DNA from: Curtobacterium aurantiacum | GTDB lineage: Bacteria; Actinomycetota; Actinomycetes; Actinomycetales; Microbacteriaceae | Length of the DNA: 64,000 bases | Assembly (NCBI RefSeq): GCF_018598555.1 | Contig: NZ_JAHEWN010000013.1 | Location: 40,884-104,883 of the forward strand | Reading direction: 5' to 3' | Shown: positions 8,028-17,317 of the stretch, piece by piece | Layout: each line of letters opens with the position of its first letter | Position numbering within the stretch: position 1 is the first letter of the stretch | Program-made: the position numbers and the translations under genes | Notes under the pieces: generated by a model | Databases searched by the model: none | What the model saw: only the letters and a program-made list of their open reading frames with translations | Told to the model about the DNA's origin: nothing

Positions 8028-8444
8028 ATGTCTGCAGGAGCGCAAGGACCGCTGCCGGCCGGAGGGCCAGCGCCAAACCCGGTCGCGGCACCGAAGGGGA
8101 ACGCGGTCTGGACGGTTGACCTCGTCGTCACCATCGCCCTGTTCGTGGTCATCGCGATGCTCAGCGGTTTCGCGGTGATGTTCGGCTGGGTCCTCGGGAC
8201 GATGTCGCAGTACGGGTGCGACTGGGAGTCCTCGACGCGCGTGTGCAACCGATCGATGGGGGTCCAAACCGCAGTGGTCGAGGCGATCGTCCTCGTCGTC
8301 CTGTGCACGGGAGGCGGGGTCCTCGCAACCAAGGTCCGTCGGAAGCGGCCGTTCGGGTGGCTCGTCGCACTCGGGACGGCCGCAGCGGTAGCGATCGCTC
8401 TCGCGCTGACGCTGGCGGTGATCGGGGCGGCGTCGGGATCCTGA
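8028..8444 (+). CDS. Hypothetical small membrane protein
   Basis: Function not recognised. The 138-residue product has a proline-rich cytoplasmic start, then three membrane segments (about 28-54, 75-97 and 108-134). A small loop after the first segment contains two cysteines (YGCDWESSTRVCN) that could form a disulphide outside the membrane. A TAGGCT box at 7987-7992 and a GGGGGA ribosome-binding site support the ATG. It runs convergently to the SseB-like gene, and the 209 nt between them hold an imperfect inverted repeat at 8556-8604 and no other gene I can support. Confidence 0.7.
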   Translation: MSAGAQGPLPAGGPAPNPVAAPKGNAVWTVDLVVTIALFVVIAMLSGFAVMFGWVLGTMSQYGCDWESSTRVCNRSMGVQTAVVEAIVLVVLCTGGGVLATKVRRKRPFGWLVALGTAAAVAIALALTLAVIGAASGS

Positions 8445-8555
8445 CGCGACGCCAGCCAGTCGTCACGATCGTGCTGTTCATCGCGACAGTGCTGGAAGGC
8501 GTTGCAGCGATGACTGTCGTCGTCGCGGAGCATGGCGGGTGAGCGCGAGCCGCTT

Positions 8556-8604
8556 GTCGGTTTCGGTTCACGAAGCCCGAGGATCGCGAACCAGAACCGT
8601 CACC
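8556..8604. repeat. Imperfect intergenic inverted repeat, same family as 20516-20565
   Basis: The left arm contains CGGTTTCGGTTCACGAAG and the right arm GATCGCGAACCAGAACCG. The right arm matches the right arm of the element at 20544-20565 over about 15 nt. It lies between two convergent genes and could act as a bidirectional terminator. Confidence 0.5.
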
Positions 8605-8653
8605 GAGCGGGATGCCCCGCACTCGCCCGGAGCGGACGGTGAGACGGAGCGAG

Positions 8654-9070
8654 TCAGTCGTCGCTGGCCGGGACGCCACCCTGCATCTGCGCCCGCATCT
8701 CGGCGAGGACGTCGGCGTGCAGGAAGTTCGCTTCGGCCGCACTGGTGGGGTCGACCACGATGCCGAACTGCTCGGGCAGTGCGGTCACGAGCTCGGACAT
8801 CGGCACCGGACGCCCCTCGGCGTCGGGCAGCCCAGCGGCGAGTTCGGCCGGGTCGGTGAACACCGGCACGAACGGCTTGTCACGGATCATGACGTGGGTG
8901 ACGCTGCCACCCTCGGGGTCGCCTTCCGGCTTCCACGGGACCCAGGCGGCACTCCGCAGGAAGCCCGCGGGCGAGGCGGCCATCCGCCGACGCAGTTCGG
9001 TGGCCGCCGAGGGCGGGGTCCGATCGACGCCACGGCCGAAGGCCGACCCGTGCTGCTCGTTGGTGCTCAT
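8654..9070 (-). CDS. SseB-like domain protein
   Basis: This 138-residue soluble protein matches the SseB N-terminal domain, seen in FVPVFTDPAELAAGLP and the later LVTALPEQFGIVVDPTS, FLHADVLAEMR. Family members are often immune or accessory proteins of unknown biochemical role. The ATG at 9070 is preceded by GGAGGGGAAC. It follows the GPP34 gene on the same strand with a 79-nt gap, so the two may share a transcript. Confidence 0.72.
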   Translation of the reverse strand: MSTNEQHGSAFGRGVDRTPPSAATELRRRMAASPAGFLRSAAWVPWKPEGDPEGGSVTHVMIRDKPFVPVFTDPAELAAGLPDAEGRPVPMSELVTALPEQFGIVVDPTSAAEANFLHADVLAEMRAQMQGGVPASDD

Positions 9071-9149
9071 GCGTTCCCCTCCAGGGTGTCACCAGCCATG
9101 CTGTCACGGACTGTGGGAACGGCGGGGTCGAGCCGTTCCTCCGGGAGCC

Positions 9150-9815
9150 TCAGCTGGTGACGATCGAGGTCGTCGTCACCGCGGTCGCCGCCATGATCAC
9201 GACCATCGTCGCGGCCTCGATCTCCTCGAGCACCGCCTTCACCGCCGGGCTCGCCCAGGTGCCCGAGGTGATCTCCTTGACCAGGTCCTTGTCGACCGCA
9301 CCGAACTGCTTGCGCAGGGTGTTCGTCGCGTCGAGCAGGCCGATGACCGCGGCGGAGAACGGCGTCGGACCCGCCCGGCGTGCCAACACGTCGGCGATGC
9401 CCGACCGCAGCAGGGACTCCGGGGCGCCGTCGCGCTCCGCGTGCTTCGTGGTGGGGAAGATCCCGAGGACCTTGCCCTGCTCGACGCTGAGGACCCCGTC
9501 CGCCACCAGTCCGGCGAGCACGTCGTCGCGGAGTTGGCGCTTGCCGAGCCGGCTCACCCACCACTTCGCCTTGCGGGGCGCACCCGACGCGGCGATCGAA
9601 CCGACCACGCCGTCGAGCACAGGGTCACCGGTGGCGGCACCGTCCACGACGGTGACGAGCCCGTCCTGCAGCGAGACGGCACCGCGCAGGGCGAGGTCGG
9701 CGAGCACCGCGCCAGCGAGACCGGTGTCCAGCGTCTGCCCATCGAGCGCGTGGCGCCCGTCGGGCTCGACCTGGAGGAGCGCGAACGCCTGCGGGACCGT
9801 GAGTTGCTCAGCCAT
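9150..9815 (-). CDS. GPP34 (GOLPH3-like) family phosphoprotein
   Basis: The 221-residue product shows the helical GOLPH3/GPP34 fold signature: a leading helix TVPQAFALLQV, then GLAGAVLADLALRG, DPVLDGVV, LADGVLSVEQGKVLGIFPTTKH, and a late VKAVLEEIEAATMVVIM. In eukaryotes GOLPH3 binds phosphatidylinositol 4-phosphate on the Golgi; bacterial members are common in actinobacteria and uncharacterised. A CAGGCT box 6 nt before the ATG suggests a leaderless start. A GGGCCTCCAGGC dispersed motif lies just upstream. Confidence 0.85.
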   Translation of the reverse strand: MAEQLTVPQAFALLQVEPDGRHALDGQTLDTGLAGAVLADLALRGAVSLQDGLVTVVDGAATGDPVLDGVVGSIAASGAPRKAKWWVSRLGKRQLRDDVLAGLVADGVLSVEQGKVLGIFPTTKHAERDGAPESLLRSGIADVLARRAGPTPFSAAVIGLLDATNTLRKQFGAVDKDLVKEITSGTWASPAVKAVLEEIEAATMVVIMAATAVTTTSIVTS

Positions 9816-9848
9816 GCCCGCAGCCTGCCACGCGGGGCGGAGGTGCGC

Positions 9849-9861
9849 CGGGCCTCCAGGC
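9849..9861. repeat. Dispersed motif CGGGCCTCCAGGC, intergenic copy
   Basis: Near-identical to the copy at 2263-2278. It sits between the GPP34 start and the HNH nuclease stop. Confidence 0.5.
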
Positions 9862-9891
9862 TGACGCCCAGCGGCGCCGGACCACCGGGCG

Positions 9892-10698
9892 TCAGCAGGC
9901 GTCCAACACCCGCACCATCGCGTCCCGCTCCGCCGGAGCGACCCACAGGCGGTACTTCGCCTTCACCGTGACCTGGTGCTCGACGTAGGTGCAGCGGAAC
10001 GCCTTGTTCGCGGGGAGCCAGGTCGCCGCGTCGCCGGACCCCTTCTGCGAGTTCGACCGCCCGTCGACGGCGAACAGGTTCACCGGGTCGTTCGCCAGTG
10101 CCTGCCGCTCGGTCTCGGTGAGGCGCTGGGCTCCGGTGCGCCAGGCGTTCTCGAGCGCGACGACGTGGTCGATCTGCACGAGCGTCGAGGTCGTGTTGCC
10201 GCGCACGAAGTCCACCGTCGCACCGGTGTACGGCGAGACGAGGGTGCCGGTGAGGACCCTGCAGCGGCCCTCGCGGGTGATGCCGGCGAGGTCGCGGGCG
10301 AGGACGTCGTTCCGGGTGTCACACCCGTTGTGGTCGACGTCGAGCCACGCACTGCCGAAGTCTCCCGTGCGGTCGTAGCCCGTGCCGGCCGCCTTGCCCT
10401 TGACGGGCAGGTCGGCGAGCAGCGCACGTGCGCGGACGGCGTCGGCGTCGGTTCCGCGGCTGACGGTCGGACTGGAGGCGGGGCTCGCCCCCGACGACGC
10501 CTGCTGCGCTCCGATCGTGGTCGTCTCCACGGCCGTGGGACCGTCCGCAGCGGTCGTGCCCGCAGCGGACGGACCCGCGGCGTCGGCGTCCGGGCCGAGG
10601 AGGCCGGTCGCGTCGAGGGCGTAGCCGCCGACGGCGAGGGCCAGGACGACGATGACGGAGGTCAGGGTGATGTGGCTGCGGCGTCGGCGGGACGTCAT
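9892..10698 (-). CDS. Secreted HNH endonuclease family protein (DUF1524-like)
   Basis: The 268-residue product has a basic N-terminus and a membrane/signal segment (about 10-28). An Ala/Ser/Thr-rich linker to about residue 95 is followed by a nuclease domain. Domain landmarks are WLDVDHNGCDTRNDVLARDL, QIDHVVALENAWRTGAQ (the catalytic DH pair), and NLFAVDGRSNSQKGSGDAA. These match the secreted GmrSD/DUF1524-type HNH nucleases of actinobacteria. The C-terminus contains two cysteines that probably pair outside the cell. The likely role is degradation of extracellular nucleic acid. The gene follows the SNF2 helicase by 74 nt on the same strand. Confidence 0.87.
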   Translation of the reverse strand: MTSRRRRSHITLTSVIVVLALAVGGYALDATGLLGPDADAAGPSAAGTTAADGPTAVETTTIGAQQASSGASPASSPTVSRGTDADAVRARALLADLPVKGKAAGTGYDRTGDFGSAWLDVDHNGCDTRNDVLARDLAGITREGRCRVLTGTLVSPYTGATVDFVRGNTTSTLVQIDHVVALENAWRTGAQRLTETERQALANDPVNLFAVDGRSNSQKGSGDAATWLPANKAFRCTYVEHQVTVKAKYRLWVAPAERDAMVRVLDAC

Positions 10699-10772
10699 GC
10701 GGTGGGACTCCAGGTGGTGCGGGGCGGAACGGTGGTGCGGGCGGAACGGCGGAACGGTGGTGCGGGTGCGGC

Positions 10773-13700
10773 TCAGGTCAGCAGGGAGCGGATGTCGTCC
10801 GCGGTCAGGTCGTCGGCGAACAGGGCGTCGTCGTCGATCATCGTGGCGAACAGCTCGGCCTTGCGGGCGGCGAGGGCGAGGACCTTCTCCTCGATGGTGT
10901 CCTCGGCGATGAACCGCTGGACGCTCACCGACCGGGTCTGCCCGATGCGGTGCGTGCGGTCGACGGCCTGGGACTCGGCGGCGGGGTTCCACCACGGGTC
11001 GAGCACGAACACGGTGTCCGCCTCGGTCAGGGTGAGCCCGAACCCGCCGGCCTTCAACGAGATGAGGAACGCCGGGGCGGTGCCCTGCCGGAAGCGCTCG
11101 ATGACCTCCGGGCGCTTGCGGGTGGAACCGTCGAGGTACTCGTAGCCGATGCCCCGGGCGTCGAGGGCATCCGAGACCATCCGCAGGAATGAGGTGAACT
11201 GACTGAACACCAGGGCGCGGCGGCCCTCGGCGGCGAGCTGTTCGAGTTCGTCGAGCAGCAGGTCGAGCTTGGCGGAGGGGATCGGCGTCGACGGCGACAG
11301 GGGCGAGTCCGACGACGCCGACCCGGACACCCCGGACGACACCAGCGCCGGCGACAGCGCGAGCATCCGCAGCAGCGTCAGCGACCGGAACACGATCATC
11401 CGGTTCTTGGACAGGTCGTCGATCAGGTCGAGGACCTTCAACCGCTCCCGGTTCAGGGTGCGCTCGTACAGCTCGCGGTGCGCGGGGTCGAGCGTGACCC
11501 GGACGACCTGTTCTTGCTTCGGGGGCAGGTCGGCGGCGACGGCTTCCTTCGTGCGGCGGAGCATGAGCGGCCGGATCCGTCGACGCAGTCGCGCGGTGAG
11601 CTCCTGGCGGGCCTCGCCGCGGAGCTCGGGCGAGGCGAGGGGCTTCACGTAGTCGTCGCCGAACCGGGTCCAGGTGGACAGCAGCCCCGGCGCGACGATG
11701 TGGAACAGTGCCCAGAGGTCGGTCAGGCCGTTCTCGAGCGGGGTGCCGGTGATCGCGAACTTCACCGGTGCCTGCAGCTCCGAGGCCACGCGGTGGGTCT
11801 GGGACTGCGGGTTCTTCACGAACTGGGCCTCGTCGAGCACCAGTGCCGACCACGGCAGGTCGGTCCAGGCGCGGGCGTCGAGCCGGAGCAACGCGTACGA
11901 GGTGACGACGACGTCCGACGCTGCGGCGGTCCGCGCGACGAGCCCCGGGTCCTTCAACGACGTCGAGGTCACCGTCGCGACCCGCAGCGACGGCACGAAC
12001 TTGGCGGCTTCGGCGGCCCAGTTGCCGACGACCGACGTCGGTGCGATGACCAGGAACGGGGGAGCGGCGGGCTCCGCGGCGCGACGGGCGGCGACCATCG
12101 CGAGCACCTGCAGCGTCTTGCCGAGGCCCATGTCGTCGGCGAGCACCCCGCCGATGCCGTGCGTCACCAGGAACGACAGCCACGCGTACCCGGCGTGCTG
12201 GTACGGCCGCAGGTCGGCGTGGACGGTGTCCGGCACGGGGACGTCACCCGGAGGAGTCGCCCCGAGCAGCCCGGAGGCGATCGCCTGCCAGCGTTCGTCG
12301 TGCGAGGTCTCGTCGGCCAGCAGGTCGAACTCCGACCACAGCCCGGCGTGCAGGGGCGTGACGGCGATCGGCTGGTCGGGCTCCCACTCGTCCAGGTCGC
12401 GGGCCTCGTCGATGAGCTCCTTGAGCCGGTCGAACGCGGGGTCGGCGAGCGACAGGTACGAGTTGTCGACGAGCTTGAGTCGTCGCTGCCGACCCGCGAG
12501 CGCGGTGAGCAGCGGTGTGAAGGGGATCTGCTTGCCGTTGACGCTCACGATGATGCCGAGGTCGAACCAGTCGTGCTTGTCCGACGGCATCGTCGTGACA
12601 CGGATGTGCGGCCGACCGCTCAGCCGCTCGTAGTCGAGGCGCTCGCCCTGCACGACGGTGCGGACGCCGAGCGACGGCAGCTCGGGCAGGAACTCGTTCG
12701 CGAACACCGCGACGTCGGCCCCGTCGATGGCGCCGTCCTGGAACCAGTCCAGTCCGCCACCGGGTCCGGCAGGGCGGACGGGAGGCCCGGCCTGCGTCGC
12801 GTCGTCGGCCGGCGTCGTCGACGTGGTCGGCTCCACCGCCGTGGTCGGTTCCGCCACGGGTGCGTCGTCGTTGCCGGCCTGCTCGTCGGTGCCGGCTGGA
12901 TCGTCGGCGGCACGGAGCCCGGAGAGGTCGGGGAGTGGGCCGTGCAGGGACACCGGGTCCTTCCGGCCGTCGACGTGCCAGCGCCAGTGCAGGTGCACGC
13001 GGTCGTCGGTGCGCGGCGCCCGGGCCGGCTCGAACGTCGCGGTCAGGACGAGCTCGGGCGGGGTGCGCTCGGGCAGCTCCACCGAGCCGTCGGAGCTGAC
13101 CAGGCCGAGGGCACCGCGCAACCGGGGCGACCAGTCGGCCAGGAACTCGTCGACCTCGGCGGTGGGCACGGTGATCCGGGTGCCCTCGACGAGCATGCGG
13201 CGCTGGTCCTCGGGCACCGGCGCCGGGGTCGGGGCGACGGCGACCGTGAACTCGGGGCTCTCGCGGAACACGTAGACGCCGTGGTCGCCGATCATCCGCG
13301 CGGCACCGGGCACCACGGGCCGGCCGTCGAGCACGGCACTCGCGCCGATCACCACGGCGTCGTCGCGCCGGGCGACGTCGAGCAGCACCTGGGCCTGCGT
13401 TCCGAGCACCGCTCCGCCCTCGCGCTTGCCCGTGACGAACGCGATGTCGAGCGCCGCGGCCTGCTGCAGGAGTGGCCAGAGCAGCGGGCTCCGGAAGTCG
13501 TCGAGGTGCAGCCAGTCGCTCTCACCCGGGAGCCCGGCGAGCTGCCCGGCGCGGTGCAGGGCGGCGAGCTGCAGGAACCAGGCGTGCTGCTCGGCACCGA
13601 CGCCGAGCCGGTTCTGCGAGTAGGGGAGCGTGCCCCAGGTCAGCTGCCCGCGCACCCAGTTGCCGGCGTCGCTGCGTGTGACCGGGCGGACCCCGAGTCG

Positions 13701-14204
13701 GACACTGCGGGACGGTGCGGGCAGGGCGCGGCCGGCCGCACGGGCTCGCGAGGCGAGCTTGGCGGGGACCGCGTCACGCAACTCGAACTGCAGTCCCATC
13801 CGCGTGCCCTGCGAGGTGGGAGCCCGCTCGTCGTCACCGGCGAGGCGGGCGAGGTCGTGCCTCCAGTCAGACGGCGGCGGAGCCGGCGCTTCCGGACGTG
13901 GGCCGGCGTTCGCGGCGAGGGCACGGGCGTTGATGGTGAGGAGCGCGGCCGCGACGTGCTTGCAGTCCCCGCCGAGGGGGCAGCTGCAGGTGCTGCGGAC
14001 CGGGCGGACGAAGTCGCCGCGCGCCGGGGTGGTGTCCACGCGGAGTTCGTACGGGTCGTCGGCGGTGCCGGACACGACCGCGGTGACCGTGCCGTCGTCG
14101 TCGTGCCAGGTGGCGTCGTCGACCAGACCGGCGCGGACGACGTCGCGTGCGCGACCGAAGGTCTGCGGCCCGACGAAGCGGATGACGTCGACGGCGTCGA
14201 TCAT
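10773..14204 (-). CDS. SWIM zinc-finger SNF2-type DEAD/DEAH helicase
   Basis: This roughly 1,143-residue protein starts with a SWIM zinc finger (Cys73, Cys75, Cys81, His83; CSCPLGGDCKH). A long middle domain typical of bacterial SNF2 proteins follows. The C-terminal motor has DDMGLGKT near 690, LVLDEAQFVKN near 788, and helicase motif V/VI sequences FGLTLTEADTVF and DRTHRIGQTRSVSVQR. Such enzymes translocate on duplex DNA and displace bound proteins. An acidic Thr/Glu linker interrupts the middle domain. The ATG at 14204 has no clear ribosome-binding site; a GTG five codons upstream is an alternative. It is transcribed divergently from the small gene at 14342. Confidence 0.9.
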   Translation of the reverse strand: MIDAVDVIRFVGPQTFGRARDVVRAGLVDDATWHDDDGTVTAVVSGTADDPYELRVDTTPARGDFVRPVRSTCSCPLGGDCKHVAAALLTINARALAANAGPRPEAPAPPPSDWRHDLARLAGDDERAPTSQGTRMGLQFELRDAVPAKLASRARAAGRALPAPSRSVRLGVRPVTRSDAGNWVRGQLTWGTLPYSQNRLGVGAEQHAWFLQLAALHRAGQLAGLPGESDWLHLDDFRSPLLWPLLQQAAALDIAFVTGKREGGAVLGTQAQVLLDVARRDDAVVIGASAVLDGRPVVPGAARMIGDHGVYVFRESPEFTVAVAPTPAPVPEDQRRMLVEGTRITVPTAEVDEFLADWSPRLRGALGLVSSDGSVELPERTPPELVLTATFEPARAPRTDDRVHLHWRWHVDGRKDPVSLHGPLPDLSGLRAADDPAGTDEQAGNDDAPVAEPTTAVEPTTSTTPADDATQAGPPVRPAGPGGGLDWFQDGAIDGADVAVFANEFLPELPSLGVRTVVQGERLDYERLSGRPHIRVTTMPSDKHDWFDLGIIVSVNGKQIPFTPLLTALAGRQRRLKLVDNSYLSLADPAFDRLKELIDEARDLDEWEPDQPIAVTPLHAGLWSEFDLLADETSHDERWQAIASGLLGATPPGDVPVPDTVHADLRPYQHAGYAWLSFLVTHGIGGVLADDMGLGKTLQVLAMVAARRAAEPAAPPFLVIAPTSVVGNWAAEAAKFVPSLRVATVTSTSLKDPGLVARTAAASDVVVTSYALLRLDARAWTDLPWSALVLDEAQFVKNPQSQTHRVASELQAPVKFAITGTPLENGLTDLWALFHIVAPGLLSTWTRFGDDYVKPLASPELRGEARQELTARLRRRIRPLMLRRTKEAVAADLPPKQEQVVRVTLDPAHRELYERTLNRERLKVLDLIDDLSKNRMIVFRSLTLLRMLALSPALVSSGVSGSASSDSPLSPSTPIPSAKLDLLLDELEQLAAEGRRALVFSQFTSFLRMVSDALDARGIGYEYLDGSTRKRPEVIERFRQGTAPAFLISLKAGGFGLTLTEADTVFVLDPWWNPAAESQAVDRTHRIGQTRSVSVQRFIAEDTIEEKVLALAARKAELFATMIDDDALFADDLTADDIRSLLT

Positions 14205-14341
14205 CGGGGCGGCTGGCACGTGACCATCGTGCCAGTCACCACCGACGATCCCCGCCGCCACCCTGTGCGACGAACATCTGACAGGACTACCGTCCAACTC
14301 GGATCGCGACGACTGCGATCCGCCGAACCGATTGGAAACGC

Positions 14342-14539
14342 ATGCCGGACCGACTGCGGTGGGTACGCGACTCCGCCGACCACTGGAACGGGTGGCTCGA
14401 CGCCGAGGTCGTGTGCGACATCACCCGGACCGACACGTACAACGTCGATTCCCCCGACCACTCGCTGACCGGTGGGCACTCGTCGTTCGAGAGCGCAGCA
14501 GCGCAGGTGCACGGCTGGGTCCGCTGGTCCGGCCGTTAG
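14342..14539 (+). CDS. Small hypothetical protein
   Basis: A 65-codon frame with a plausible weak ribosome-binding site (TTGGAAA) 5 nt before the ATG and a TACCGT box at 14287-14292. The peptide is soluble, Trp- and Asp-rich (WVRDSADHWNGWLDAE), with no recognised domain. It lies alone between a divergent helicase gene and the AraC promoter. Its frame shows the expected G/C bias at third positions, which favours a real gene. Confidence 0.5.
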   Translation: MPDRLRWVRDSADHWNGWLDAEVVCDITRTDTYNVDSPDHSLTGGHSSFESAAAQVHGWVRWSGR

Positions 14540-14556
14540 GCCGCAGAGCGCAACCT

Positions 14557-14587
14557 GGTTGTACGACAACCCACTGCTCCCTAGCGT
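14557..14587 (+). promoter_or_regulatory. Promoter with overlapping palindrome before the AraC-family gene
   Basis: TTGTAC (14559-14564) and TAGCGT (14582-14587) are separated by 17 nt, a good vegetative promoter. The -35 is embedded in GGTTGT-ACG-ACAACC (14557-14571), a palindrome suited to repressor or autoregulator binding. Confidence 0.5.
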
Positions 14588-14655
14588 GAGAGAGCAGGCT
14601 GGGGACCACCCGGAGGTGACCGCACCGCTCTGCTCCAGGAGAGAGAGGTGTTCCG

Positions 14656-15657
14656 ATGACCGACACGACCGAGTCGCAGGCGCCCGCTCCGGGTTCCGAT
14701 CCTGCTGCACGGCCCGCCCAGCCACGTTCGCTCGTCGCCGTGGCCGGCCAGGACACCGACCAAGCCATCAACTCGCTCGCCGGCATGTACGCGGGCAAGG
14801 CCTGGTACTCCCGGGCACTCGACCAGGACTACTGGTTCAAGTACGTCGGCGTCGGTGACGAACGGCTGAGCATCCGCCGTTCGCAGATGCACGGGTACCT
14901 GCGGGGCGACGTCGCCACCGAGGGCGAGGTCGTCGTCCAGTGGCTCGAACGCGGTGAAGCGCGCGTCGACGTCGGCCGTGACGAGGTCCGCATGCAGCCC
15001 GGCGTGCCGACGATGTTCCCCGTCGAGCGCCGGTTCGAGATGGAGTACCAGGACTGGGACCAGCGCCTGGTGCACCTCCGACGCGACCTCGTGCTCGACG
15101 TCGCCGCCGAGAACCACCTCGTCGACGGCACCATGGCGTTCGACACCGCCGCAGCGCCGGACCCCGCCGCAGTCGGCCTGTGGCGGACCGCGGTGTCGGG
15201 AGCGCTGCGGGCCCTGCGCGAGGAGGGCGAGGGGTCCCTCGCCTGGCACGAGGCCCAGCGCGACGTCGCCCGAGCACTGTTCCGCATGTACCCGCTGCAG
15301 GCCGAGCGGTTCCCCGCCGGCTACGGCACCCGGAGCGACGGACGGCTCCGTGCCGCGGTCGAGTTCATCCAGGCGCACGCCCACCAGCCGCTCACCGTCG
15401 CCGACATCGCGCAGGCCGCCGGTCTCAGCATCCGCGGGATCCAGGAGTCGTTCCAGCGGGCGTTCGAGCGCTCGCCGATGACGTACCTGCGCGAGGTGCG
15501 GCTCGGACGGGTGCACGAGGAGCTGCGGATCCTCGACCCGCAGGCGACCTCGGTGGCCGACGTCGCCCGGCGCTGGGGCTTCGCGCACATGGGGCGGTTC
15601 GCCTCGGTGTACGCGAACCGGTTCGGGGAGTACCCGCGGGAGACGTTGCGGCGCTGA
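14656..15657 (+). CDS. AraC-family transcriptional regulator
   Basis: The 333-residue protein has a disordered N-terminal tail, a cupin-like sensing domain (about 45-200), and a C-terminal double helix-turn-helix. This runs from AAVEFIQAHAHQPLTVADIA through GLSIRGIQESFQRAF to SVADVARRWGFAHMGRFAS and ends with the usual FGEYPRETLRR. It binds DNA and responds to an unknown ligand. GGAGAGAGAGG lies before the ATG. A promoter with a palindrome over its -35 lies 70 nt upstream, so autoregulation is plausible. The convergent APC permease gene could be a target. Confidence 0.92.
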   Translation: MTDTTESQAPAPGSDPAARPAQPRSLVAVAGQDTDQAINSLAGMYAGKAWYSRALDQDYWFKYVGVGDERLSIRRSQMHGYLRGDVATEGEVVVQWLERGEARVDVGRDEVRMQPGVPTMFPVERRFEMEYQDWDQRLVHLRRDLVLDVAAENHLVDGTMAFDTAAAPDPAAVGLWRTAVSGALRALREEGEGSLAWHEAQRDVARALFRMYPLQAERFPAGYGTRSDGRLRAAVEFIQAHAHQPLTVADIAQAAGLSIRGIQESFQRAFERSPMTYLREVRLGRVHEELRILDPQATSVADVARRWGFAHMGRFASVYANRFGEYPRETLRR

Positions 15658-15689
15658 GGGGCGTGGGCGCTGCCGGCGTCGCCGCGGCG

Positions 15690-17102
15690 TCAGCGCTTCG
15701 TCGGCTCGGCCAGCTTGCTGTGCTTCCGCGAGTACGCGAAGTACACGACGAGGCCGATCGCGAACCAGATCCCGAACCGCACCCACGTCTCCCACTGCAG
15801 GAACGTCACGAGCCACAGCGACGCGATGACGCCGATGATCGGGATGACGGGCATGAACGGCAGCCGGAACTGCCGGTCGAGCTCGGGCTGCCGGTAGCGC
15901 AGCACGATCACGGCGCCGCAGACGACCACGAACGCGAGCAGGATGCCGATGTTCGTCAGCTCCGCGACCACGCCGATCGGCAGCACACCGGCGAGGACCG
16001 CCGACGCGATGCCGAGGATCCACGTGACCCGGGTCGGGACGTGGCGCTTCGGGTCGGTCTTCGCGAACCACTTCGGCATCAGGCCGTCGCGGCTCATCGA
16101 GAACCAGACGCGCGAGGCGCCGAGCATGAACGTGACGAGCACCGTGACGATGCCGACGATGGCCCCGATCGCGATGATGTTCGCGACCCCGCCGAGTCCG
16201 ACCGACGCGAACGCCGACGAGAAGCCCGACGCCGGGTCGATGTCCTTGTAGTCCTGCATGCCCGTCAGCACGATCGTCGCCAGGACGTAGAGGACCATCG
16301 AGATGCCGAGGGACAGCAGGATCGCCTTCGGCATGTGCTTGCGGGCGTCGGTGGACTCCTCGGCCGCGGTGGACATCGCGTCGTAGCCGAACACGGCGAA
16401 GAACACGGTCGCGGCACCGGTCATCACGCCGCCGAAGCCGAACGGGAAGTACGGGGAGTAGTTCGCGCTGTTGATGTGGAACACCCCGAGCACCACGATG
16501 AGCACGACGAGCGCCACCTTGATGCCGACGGCGACGAACTCGAACCGGGCGGCGCTGCGGATGCCACGGGTGAGCACGAACGCGGTGAGCAGGCACAGGA
16601 TGATCGCGAACACGTCGACCACGTGGCCCTCGCCCGTGCCGGGTGCGCCGAGCATCCAGGCGGGCAGGTCGATGCCGAACTGGCCGACCAGGAACCCGAC
16701 GTACCCGGAGATACCGATCGCGACCACCGCCACGATCGCGGTGTACTCGAGCAGCAGGTCCCAGCCGATGAACCAGCCGACGATCTCGCCGAGCACCGCG
16801 TAACCGTACGTGTACGCGCTGCCGGCCTTCGGGATGAGCCCGGCGAACTCGGCGTACGACAGCGCTGCGGCGGCACTCGCGACCCCGGCGACGAGGAAGC
16901 TGATCAGGACCGCGGGTCCGGCGACGCCGTTCGCCACGGTGCCGGCGAGGGTGAAGATGCCGGCGCCGATGATGCCGCCGATGCCGATCGCGGTGAGCTG
17001 CCACAGGCCGAGGTGCCGTTTCAGGCCGCCCTCGCCCCCGGCCTCGTCATCGATCGTCTCGATGGGCTTCCGTCGGAACAGGGTGCGTGTCGTCGTCGTC
17101 AC
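15690..17102 (-). CDS. APC-family amino acid permease, CAT type
   Basis: About 470 residues and 12 or more membrane segments. The N-terminus FRRKPIETIDDEAGGEGGLKRHLG followed by GIGGIIGAGIFTLAG and SYAEFAGLIPKAGSAYTYGYA is characteristic of the cationic amino acid transporter branch (Bacillus YfnA and animal CAT proteins). It should import an amino acid at the cytoplasmic membrane; the substrate cannot be read from sequence. I chose the GTG at 17102 because the family's typical start aligns there. It ends 32 nt from the AraC gene stop on the opposite strand. Confidence 0.9.
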   Translation of the reverse strand: MTTTTRTLFRRKPIETIDDEAGGEGGLKRHLGLWQLTAIGIGGIIGAGIFTLAGTVANGVAGPAVLISFLVAGVASAAAALSYAEFAGLIPKAGSAYTYGYAVLGEIVGWFIGWDLLLEYTAIVAVVAIGISGYVGFLVGQFGIDLPAWMLGAPGTGEGHVVDVFAIILCLLTAFVLTRGIRSAARFEFVAVGIKVALVVLIVVLGVFHINSANYSPYFPFGFGGVMTGAATVFFAVFGYDAMSTAAEESTDARKHMPKAILLSLGISMVLYVLATIVLTGMQDYKDIDPASGFSSAFASVGLGGVANIIAIGAIVGIVTVLVTFMLGASRVWFSMSRDGLMPKWFAKTDPKRHVPTRVTWILGIASAVLAGVLPIGVVAELTNIGILLAFVVVCGAVIVLRYRQPELDRQFRLPFMPVIPIIGVIASLWLVTFLQWETWVRFGIWFAIGLVVYFAYSRKHSKLAEPTKR

Positions 17103-17173
17103 CCGCCCATGGTGCACCCGGAGACGATTCCGCGCACGTGGCGCACGCGGCGGGCTGCGCGGTTCCGGGCGAG

Positions 17174-17235
17174 GTTTCGTGCTGGGCGACAGTCCTCGCG
17201 CCGCCGGGCCCGTGAACTGTCGCTGAGCGCGAAAG
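17174..17235. repeat. Nested inverted repeat, TTTCGCGCTGAGCGACA family (divergent intergenic copy)
   Basis: The outer arms are about 18 nt (from GTTTCGTGCTGGGCGACAGT to ACTGTCGCTGAGCGCGAAA) with 2-3 mismatches. The same arms recur almost perfectly at 54213-54274. This copy lies between two gene starts, so it is not a simple terminator. Confidence 0.6.
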
Positions 17236-17317
17236 AACAGCCCGACCCGCACGAACGCGCCCCGCCACCGCCCCACGCACGCGGCCGGACCGCAGGCAGC
17301 CCGCGTAGACCTGGAGC

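Noticed and set aside
4226..8533. Very long open frame on the minus strand opposite the RecB-like nuclease/helicase gene
   Set aside because: Its product has no recognisable domain and is a composition-driven shadow of the plus-strand gene, which has full catalytic motifs.
8445..8542. Membrane-segment-like frame after the gene at 8028
   Set aside because: The frame has no start with a ribosome-binding site and is short; most of this gap is repeat-like sequence.
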